From positions 1-11,971 of the forward strand of contig CALANC010000009.1 in NCBI GenBank assembly GCA_937925895.1: DNA of 11,971 nucleotides, given 5' to 3'. The DNA is from an uncultured Desulfobacterales bacterium. Its GTDB lineage: Bacteria > Desulfobacterota > Desulfobacteria > Desulfobacterales > UBA11574. This document shows positions 8,142 to 11,971 of the stretch, one piece after another; the first letter of the stretch is position 1; each line of letters begins with the position of its first letter. The notes below the pieces were generated by a model that worked only from the letters and a program-made list of their open reading frames with translations, was not told the DNA's origin and searched no databases. A program made the translations under genes and the position numbers.

Positions 8142-8189
8142 TTATTAGGTTGTACCAGCAATTTATCAACCCATTCATCTCTTTGATAA
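8142..8189 (-). promoter_or_regulatory. Candidate sdhCAB control region with 7-bp inverted repeat
   Basis: In the 156-bp gap between the HD gene and sdhC, TTATCAA and TTGATAA (8183-8189 and 8163-8169) are perfect inverted arms 13 nt apart, a 20-bp centre-to-centre distance expected for a dimeric regulator. The right arm, read on the minus strand, contains TTGATA, which with TAATAA (8147-8142) after 16 nt forms a weak sigma-70-like pair. The site is 95-121 nt upstream of the sdhC ATG. The promoter call is weak; the repeat is exact but AT-rich. Confidence 0.3.
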
Positions 8190-8224
8190 TACCTAAAAAA
8201 TGTAAAATCTTATTTATTTCCGTT

Positions 8225-8779
8225 TTATCTGTCAACATAATTCTCAAGCCACCATTCATCCCATTCCGTTTTTAATAGACTTTCGGCGATCTGTTTTCCT
8301 ATCTTTGTTTTCAACCGTTTTAATGCTGCCGGCAGCCACTTTTTTGGCGGCTTATACCCAATGTCCGAAAGGACTTTTAAATCCAGTATAAGTGCTATTT
8401 GATCAGCATCATGTGCAAGCTCGGCTTCTACTGACTGCCCTGAATTGAATTCATTTATCAAACCAGCAATTGACGATCCGAACGGCAGGTTTTTGGCTAT
8501 ATCCGCTATTGCTTTACTTTCGTCTGCAATCACATATTTTTTCTGCACATAGTTAAGATCACCGGTTTTAGCCTCTGGAAGATCGTGAACCAGACACATG
8601 GCAAGCAATTTCTCCGTATTAACCTCCGGCACCATTTGAGAAATGATAAAAGCAATAAACGTAGTGCTAAAGGAATGCTCAGCCACCGACTCTTTCCCCG
8701 CACCGAGAAAATGGTACCCTGATCTGGGAATATCTTTTAATATTCTTGCCTTGAACAAGAGATTTGCTATATTTTTCAT
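8225..8779 (-). CDS. HD-domain phosphohydrolase (YfbR/HDDC2-like 5'-deoxynucleotidase family)
   Basis: A 184-residue soluble protein with the HD metal-binding signature in order: H35 (VAEHSF), H65-D66 (CLVHDLPEAKTGD) and D126 (HDADQIALILDL). The layout and length match the YfbR/HDDC2 group, which in characterised members dephosphorylates deoxynucleoside 5'-monophosphates with a divalent metal; the substrate here is inferred only from the family. The C-terminal EWDEWWLENYV is commonly seen at the end of such proteins. I chose ATG 8779, which has AGGAA at 6 nt and AGGAG further upstream. An open frame back to ATG 8851 adds 24 residues rich in Arg, Cys and Ala with no ribosome site and no family resemblance. 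It is followed on the same strand by sdhC after 156 bp, so it is probably a separate transcript. Confidence 0.87.
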   Translation of the reverse strand: MKNIANLLFKARILKDIPRSGYHFLGAGKESVAEHSFSTTFIAFIISQMVPEVNTEKLLAMCLVHDLPEAKTGDLNYVQKKYVIADESKAIADIAKNLPFGSSIAGLINEFNSGQSVEAELAHDADQIALILDLKVLSDIGYKPPKKWLPAALKRLKTKIGKQIAESLLKTEWDEWWLENYVDR

Positions 8780-8785
8780 TTTGGC

Positions 8786-8797
8786 TTCCTGTCTCCT
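8786..8797 (-). promoter_or_regulatory. Ribosome binding region that decides the HD-gene start
   Basis: AGGAGACAGGAA on the minus strand places AGGAA 6 nt before ATG 8779. The ATGs at 8851 and 8842, further upstream in frame, lack any purine-rich site at a proper distance. Confidence 0.7.
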
Positions 8798-8866
8798 TTC
8801 TGCAGCAGATTTGAACCGGCAACAGCGAGCCCGTTCCCCCATTCTCGCCATAAAATAAACACCTTA

Positions 8867-8879
8867 ACCGGATCCCGGT
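8867..8879. repeat. Short inverted repeat upstream of the HD gene
   Basis: ACCGG (8867-8871) and CCGGT (8875-8879) are exact reverse complements around ATC. It lies 88-100 nt upstream of the HD-gene ATG, in the divergent promoter region, so it could be an operator for the HD gene. Arms of 5 bp are not significant alone. Confidence 0.3.
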
Positions 8880-8960
8880 CATCGAATTATCTTGTGTATT
8901 CTCTGACAATTCTAAATGCAACATAAAAATGAGTGCCGTGGTTTCAAGCAACCAAATATC

Positions 8961-8987
8961 TTGACACCATGACCATGTTCTTATAGT
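8961..8987 (+). promoter_or_regulatory. Candidate sigma-70 promoter for the tol operon
   Basis: A perfect -35 TTGACA (8961-8966) is followed by TATAGT (8982-8987) after 15 nt, a shorter spacer than ideal. It points toward tolQ and would give a 5' leader of roughly 270 nt that includes the palindromic element at 9098-9217. No better pair was found nearer the start codon. Confidence 0.4.
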
Positions 8988-9097
8988 TTGAAAGTGAGAA
9001 AAAGGCGAAATTTAAGGGCAAAATATCTTTGTTTTTGGCAGCCCATTTAACCTTCATGGCTTAATTTAACCGAGTGAGATCTTTAAAAATTGTTCAA

Positions 9098-9217
9098 TTT
9101 TGTTCAAGGTCAAGGAAGGCGAAAATTTTAACCACAGGCATACATTGAGTATTCCGAGGATTGCGCTTAAGCGCTACTTTGTGCAAAATTTGCGCCTGAC
9201 ACCGAGATTGGACAAAA
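9098..9217. repeat. ~120-nt nested imperfect palindromic element in the tol leader
   Basis: Outer arms TTTTGTTCAA (9098-9107) and TTGGACAAAA (9208-9217) match 9 of 10. Middle arms GGCGAAAATTTT (9118-9129) and AAAATTTGCGCC (9185-9196) match 11 of 12. The inner arms GGCATAC (9137-9143) and GTATTCC (9149-9155) match 6 of 7 around ATTGA. The segment 9163-9184 has no partner in the left arm and contains the perfect palindrome GCGCTTAAGCGC (9163-9174). Without it, the middle stem would run on through AACC/GGATT to the inner hairpin. It looks like a dispersed REP- or MITE-like palindrome of the kind seen in Desulfobacterales intergenic regions (recollection, not checked), or a structured leader. Confidence 0.6.
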
Positions 9218-9261
9218 GGAGGCAATTTTAAAGGGTCTCATAATAAACTTGGAATTGCTTT

Positions 9262-9984
9262 ATGGATCCAATTCAAATGGATATCATCCACATCATCATG
9301 AGCGCCGGACTCATGGTTCAGTTTGTTCTCGTATTGCTACTCTTTTTTTCGATAACATCCTGGGCAATCATGATTATGAAATACCGTTACATAAAAAAGG
9401 CATTTGAAGAATCGGCCGTGTTTACCGATATTTTTTGGAAAAGCAAGGATCTTTCCAATGCTTTTGCCAAAGCGAAGCAGCTTCAGGGCAGCCCGATTGC
9501 TAGAATTTTTCGTGTCGGTTATCTTGAACTCCGAAAACTGAGCCATTATGGTAGCCAGATGAAATCAGATTCAGGGCATTCATCCGATGCTGAAACCGCC
9601 TCCTTGAGCGCCAGATTCGTAGGTATCGACAATATAAAACGGGCGTTGCGGAGAGCCATCAACACCGAAATCACCCGCATGACTCGAATGGTTCCCTTTC
9701 TGGCAACGACGGGAAATACAACCCCTTTTATAGGTTTATTTGGAACGGTATGGGGTATTATGAACTCATTTCATGGTATCGGGCTCAAAGGTTCGGCCAG
9801 CCTGGCGGTGGTGGCCCCCGGGATTTCTGAAGCACTCATTGCAACGGCAGCAGGACTGGTGGCTGCCATACCGGCAGTAATTGCTTTTAACCATTTTATG
9901 CACAAGATAAGAATCATCGAATCCGAACTGCAAAATTTCGCCGCGGATTTCCTAAATATTATTGAACGGAGTATTTTAAAATAA
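9262..9984 (+). CDS. tolQ: TolQ, proton-channel subunit of the Tol-Pal system
   Basis: A 240-residue inner-membrane protein of the MotA/TolQ/ExbB family; with TolR it uses the proton motive force to energise TolA. Three membrane segments are visible (about 13-38, 143-168 and 188-212) with the usual large cytoplasmic loop between the first two. The hallmark [15 protein letters not shown] (153-167) and [19 protein letters not shown] (188-206) are intact. Threonines T162 and T195 have the same 33-residue spacing as the conserved pore threonines of E. coli TolQ. There is no in-frame start upstream of ATG 9262 before a stop at 9244; only a weak GGA precedes it at 9 nt. tolR follows after 13 nt. 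The neighbours TolR, TolA and TolB make TolQ more likely than ExbB. Confidence 0.95.
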   Translation: MDPIQMDIIHIIMSAGLMVQFVLVLLLFFSITSWAIMIMKYRYIKKAFEESAVFTDIFWKSKDLSNAFAKAKQLQGSPIARIFRVGYLELRKLSHYGSQMKSDSGHSSDAETASLSARFVGIDNIKRALRRAINTEITRMTRMVPFLATTGNTTPFIGLFGTVWGIMNSFHGIGLKGSASLAVVAPGISEALIATAAGLVAAIPAVIAFNHFMHKIRIIESELQNFAADFLNIIERSILK

Positions 9985-9997
9985 AGGGTGTATTTTA

Positions 9998-10414
9998 ATG
10001 GCTTTCGGGGGAAATAGTGATCGTCTCATGTCTGATATCAACGTGACACCGTTTGTCGATGTTATGTTGGTCCTTCTCGTTATCTTCATGGTAACCGCAC
10101 CTATGATGATGCAGGGTGTAGACGTGGCTTTGCCGGAAACGACATCAAAGCCCTTAGTTGCCCAAAAAGAGAATCTTATCATCACCATAAACAAAAAAAA
10201 TCAAATATTTATTAATGATTATCAAATTGAGCTTGATTTTCTGCAAGAGAAATTGAAAAAAATCCTTTCAGGTCGTGAGAACAAAGAAGTGTATCTTCGG
10301 GCTGACAAGGAAATACCCTATGGCATTGTCGTCCGCATCATGGCCGAGATTAAAGAGGCCGGAATTGACAAGCTAGGAATGGTTACTGAACCCATTGGCA
10401 AAAAGAAAAAATAA
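9998..10414 (+). CDS. tolR: TolR, proton-motive-force-coupling subunit of the Tol-Pal system
   Basis: A 138-residue protein of the ExbD/TolR family: a short cytoplasmic N-terminus, one membrane helix (about 19-37) and a periplasmic domain (about 50-131) that dimerises. The helix begins with the motif [20 protein letters not shown], in which D21 aligns with the proton-accepting Asp23 of E. coli TolR. The following TAP and GVDVALPET are typical. ATG 9998 has AAGGGTG about 9 nt upstream and sits 13 nt after the tolQ stop. The C-terminal end is Lys-rich (GKKKK), and the tolA start lies just after or overlapping it, so translation of the two is probably coupled. Confidence 0.95.
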   Translation: MAFGGNSDRLMSDINVTPFVDVMLVLLVIFMVTAPMMMQGVDVALPETTSKPLVAQKENLIITINKKNQIFINDYQIELDFLQEKLKKILSGRENKEVYLRADKEIPYGIVVRIMAEIKEAGIDKLGMVTEPIGKKKK

Positions 10415-10421
10415 AAAACTG

Positions 10422-11306
10422 ATGCACGGAAGTATGAACGCTTATGCTTATGGGCCTCAAAGGTTAATAAACGACCGACAACCGTTCTTTTCGAATTTTG
10501 TGGTTTCAGGTATTTGCCATCTGCTGTTTTTTTCAATTTTTATCTTTGCACCAAGATACACCACTCCTAAAAAGCCGACGCTTTCGTTCATCAATGTAAG
10601 CATGGTCACCTTACCTGCCTTAGAAACAACACCGGAATCAAAGGATCCGCCGGTTAAAGCACCTGTAACTCAGACAACAACCCAAAAGAAACCCCCGGCT
10701 GCCAAAATATCGACCCCAACAACTTCAGAAACGGTTCCTAAAACTTCAACAGCGATTCCCATAGATGCTACAAAGAAGAAGATCAAACAATCGCTTAAAA
10801 AAAAGACATATAAACCTTCCAAGGTGGTAAAAAGTGCCATCAACCGGATTGAAAAAAATATAGAAAAATCAAAGCCCGACCAGATAACCCAAGCAATTAA
10901 CCGCTTAAAGGATAAAGTAGGAACAACCAAGCCCACAGATACGGCAACACCCAAAGGGGTAAATAAGTCCGGAATTGTTGAAGGAGCCGGACTTGACACC
11001 CAAAAATTTTTACAATTAATCCATATATATCAAATTGAAATCGCGTATATGATTCAGAAAAATTGGGCCTTCTCGGAACAGTTGGCCGGGGGTCGCACCG
11101 ACCTCGAGGGGTGGGTTGCAATAAAAGTCATGCCCGACGGAGAAATAAAGGACATCTGGTTTGATCAAAGGTCCGGAAATCGATATTTTGACGAAGCAGC
11201 TGAAAAAGCGATTGTGAAGTCCAACCCGCTTCCCCCGCTTCCAAAAGGGTATACGCGCCCCTTTTTTGAAGCAGGTTTTCACTTCACACCCTCGGGTATA
11301 AAGTAG
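10422..11306 (+). CDS. tolA: TolA-like energy transducer (TonB/TolA C-terminal domain)
   Basis: A 294-residue protein bridging the inner and outer membranes. A single membrane anchor at about 25-44 carries the S-x3-H motif (S29, H33) through which TolA/TonB proteins contact the TolQ/ExbB helices. A long Pro/Thr/Lys-rich and then Lys/charged helical stretch (about 50-185) spans the periplasm. The C-terminal domain (about 192-294) has the TonB/TolA features GWVAIKVMPDGEI and FDEAAEKAIVKSNPLPPLP. It is shorter and less Ala-rich than E. coli TolA. I chose ATG 10422, 7 nt after the tolR stop; TTG 10395, overlapping tolR by 20 nt, and ATG 10434 are alternatives. None has a good ribosome site, so translation likely depends on tolR. 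Position between tolR and tolB supports TolA over TonB. Confidence 0.9.
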   Translation: MHGSMNAYAYGPQRLINDRQPFFSNFVVSGICHLLFFSIFIFAPRYTTPKKPTLSFINVSMVTLPALETTPESKDPPVKAPVTQTTTQKKPPAAKISTPTTSETVPKTSTAIPIDATKKKIKQSLKKKTYKPSKVVKSAINRIEKNIEKSKPDQITQAINRLKDKVGTTKPTDTATPKGVNKSGIVEGAGLDTQKFLQLIHIYQIEIAYMIQKNWAFSEQLAGGRTDLEGWVAIKVMPDGEIKDIWFDQRSGNRYFDEAAEKAIVKSNPLPPLPKGYTRPFFEAGFHFTPSGIK

Positions 11307-11319
11307 AAAAGATTAACGT

Positions 11320-11971
11320 ATGGCAAATAGTCGAATAAAAATATTTACTGTAATTGCCGTTGTAACGTGGTTGGTTTTTCCCCGGCTGTGCCAAGCCGAA
11401 TATGATTATATCGACATAACCAACCCGTTTTTAAGAAAAATCCCACTCGCGGTGCCTCTTTTTAAGAACATGTCTGCTGATGACGCCACTGCAAAACTGT
11501 CTCAAAAAGCTTCTGATTTGCTTGCTAAGACATTGGATTTTACCGGCTTTTTTAAAATTATCGATCGTGATGCCTTTCTTGTAGACCCTGAAACCGACAT
11601 CGCTTCTCCGTTTGTCAATTTTCGCAACTGGACCGGCGTCGGAGCAGAGCTTTTGATAACCGGCGGTCTGTTGGTTAAAAACGATATTATAGAGATGGAA
11701 CTTAGATTGTATGATACCTTTAAAGAAATACTGCTGGTCGGTAAAAGATACAAAGGTAGTATCAGTGATCACAGAAAAATGGTGCGTCGCTTTTGCAGCG
11801 AGGTCATTTTCAGCTTAACGGGTGATAAAGGGATATTTAATAGTGAAATCGCATTTATTTCCACCGGCTCGGGTAACAAGGAAATTTATCTATGCGAGTT
11901 CGACGGCTACAATCCGAGGCAGATAACACATATTAAAAACATCACCCTCTCACCGGCATGGTCGTCGGATG
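11320..11971 (+). CDS. tolB: TolB, periplasmic beta-propeller protein (5' part, runs off the window)
   Basis: The reading frame is open from ATG 11320 to the window end, giving the first 217 residues of a protein usually of about 430. Residues 1-26 form a Sec signal peptide (basic start, hydrophobic core, CQA before the cleavage at E27). The N-terminal alpha/beta domain follows (about 35-165), with IPLAVPLFKNMSAD, GFFKIIDRDAFL and NWTGVGAELLITGGL. The start of the beta-propeller is then clear from IAFISTGSGNKEIYLCEFDGYNPRQIT and LSPAWSSD, the WD40-like TolB repeat. In the Tol system TolB binds Pal and regulates its contact with peptidoglycan and TolA. The mature N-terminus, EYDYIDI, would be the TolA-binding box. 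It begins 13 nt after the tolA stop with only a weak GAAAAGA upstream. Pal is expected beyond the window. Confidence 0.95.
   Translation, partial: MANSRIKIFTVIAVVTWLVFPRLCQAEYDYIDITNPFLRKIPLAVPLFKNMSADDATAKLSQKASDLLAKTLDFTGFFKIIDRDAFLVDPETDIASPFVNFRNWTGVGAELLITGGLLVKNDIIEMELRLYDTFKEILLVGKRYKGSISDHRKMVRRFCSEVIFSLTGDKGIFNSEIAFISTGSGNKEIYLCEFDGYNPRQITHIKNITLSPAWSSD

Larger units (their letters stand above)
8780..9261. other. Divergent intergenic region between the HD gene and tolQ
   Basis: 482 bp without a convincing protein gene on either strand; reading frames are short and broken. It contains the HD-gene ribosome site, a small palindrome ACCGG-ATC-CCGGT (8867-8879), a candidate plus-strand promoter (8961-8987), a direct repeat TTGTTCAA at 9090-9097 and 9100-9107 (10-bp period), a ~120-nt imperfect palindrome (9098-9217) and an unused-looking AAGGAGG (9216-9222). 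Transcription of both flanking genes must start here. Confidence 0.8.

Noticed and set aside
8801..8850. On the minus strand, GGTTCAAATC (8817-8808) and an upstream GCGAGAATGGGGGAAC recall the T-arm and 5' end of a tRNA-Leu.
   Set aside because: No cloverleaf can be drawn: the T-stem arms do not pair, no anticodon arm is present and the spacing is too short. At best a remnant; more likely chance.
8780..8851. A 24-residue N-terminal extension of the HD protein from ATG 8851.
   Set aside because: It has no ribosome site and an atypical composition, whereas ATG 8779 has well-placed purine-rich sites and gives the usual family start.
11431..11772. Minus-strand open frames of 83 and 113 codons near the window end.
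   Set aside because: They lie opposite the tolB reading frame, whose signal peptide, domain motifs and operon position are clear.
1..11971. CRISPR arrays, insertion sequences, phage genes, toxin-antitoxin pairs or defence genes.
   Set aside because: No regularly spaced repeats, transposase or integrase motifs, or known defence domains were seen; the protein genes are ordinary core or accessory metabolism, transport and envelope functions.

Overview
The window looks like a chromosomal segment of a Gram-negative, anaerobically respiring bacterium. A sulfate-reducing member of the Desulfobacterota (Desulfobacterales-like) fits best. The reasons are a type-B, di-haem, menaquinone-linked succinate dehydrogenase/fumarate reductase in C-A-B order, a Tol-Pal envelope cluster (so there is an outer membrane), moderate to low GC, and a helix-turn-helix/PTS-EIIA fusion next to a ClC protein and a universal stress protein. 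The lineage is inferred from gene content and protein style; no marker gene settles it.

Layout. Positions 1-8779 are on the minus strand and 9262-11971 on the plus strand, separated by a divergent intergenic region. In order of minus-strand transcription: an HD-domain phosphohydrolase (8779-8225); sdhC, sdhA and sdhB (8068-4704, sdhA and sdhB overlapping by 4 nt); a MscS-type mechanosensitive channel (4603-3497); then a compact three-gene unit of HTH-EIIA(Ntr-like) protein (3366-2671), ClC protein with two CBS domains (2668-947) and tandem universal stress protein (920-93), closed by a probable intrinsic terminator at 21-49. On the plus strand are tolQ, tolR, tolA and the 5' part of tolB, which runs off the window end.

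How the genes work together. SdhCAB is a complete membrane-bound succinate:quinone oxidoreductase, with all Fe-S cysteines, the FAD-linking His and four candidate haem His. TolQRAB is the proton-motive-force-driven machine that maintains the outer membrane with Pal, which is presumably just downstream. The HTH-EIIA/ClC/Usp unit appears to be a small ion-homeostasis or stress module: a phosphorylatable sensor or regulator translationally linked to an anion channel or transporter with nucleotide-sensing-type CBS domains, plus an ATP-binding-type Usp. MscS adds osmotic protection beside it.

The least-explained DNA is the 482-bp region between the HD gene and tolQ. It holds a candidate sigma-70 promoter and a ~120-nt nested imperfect palindrome (9098-9217). 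The right arm of that palindrome seems to be interrupted by a 22-nt insert containing a perfect 12-bp palindrome. I saw no CRISPR array, transposase, rRNA or convincing tRNA.
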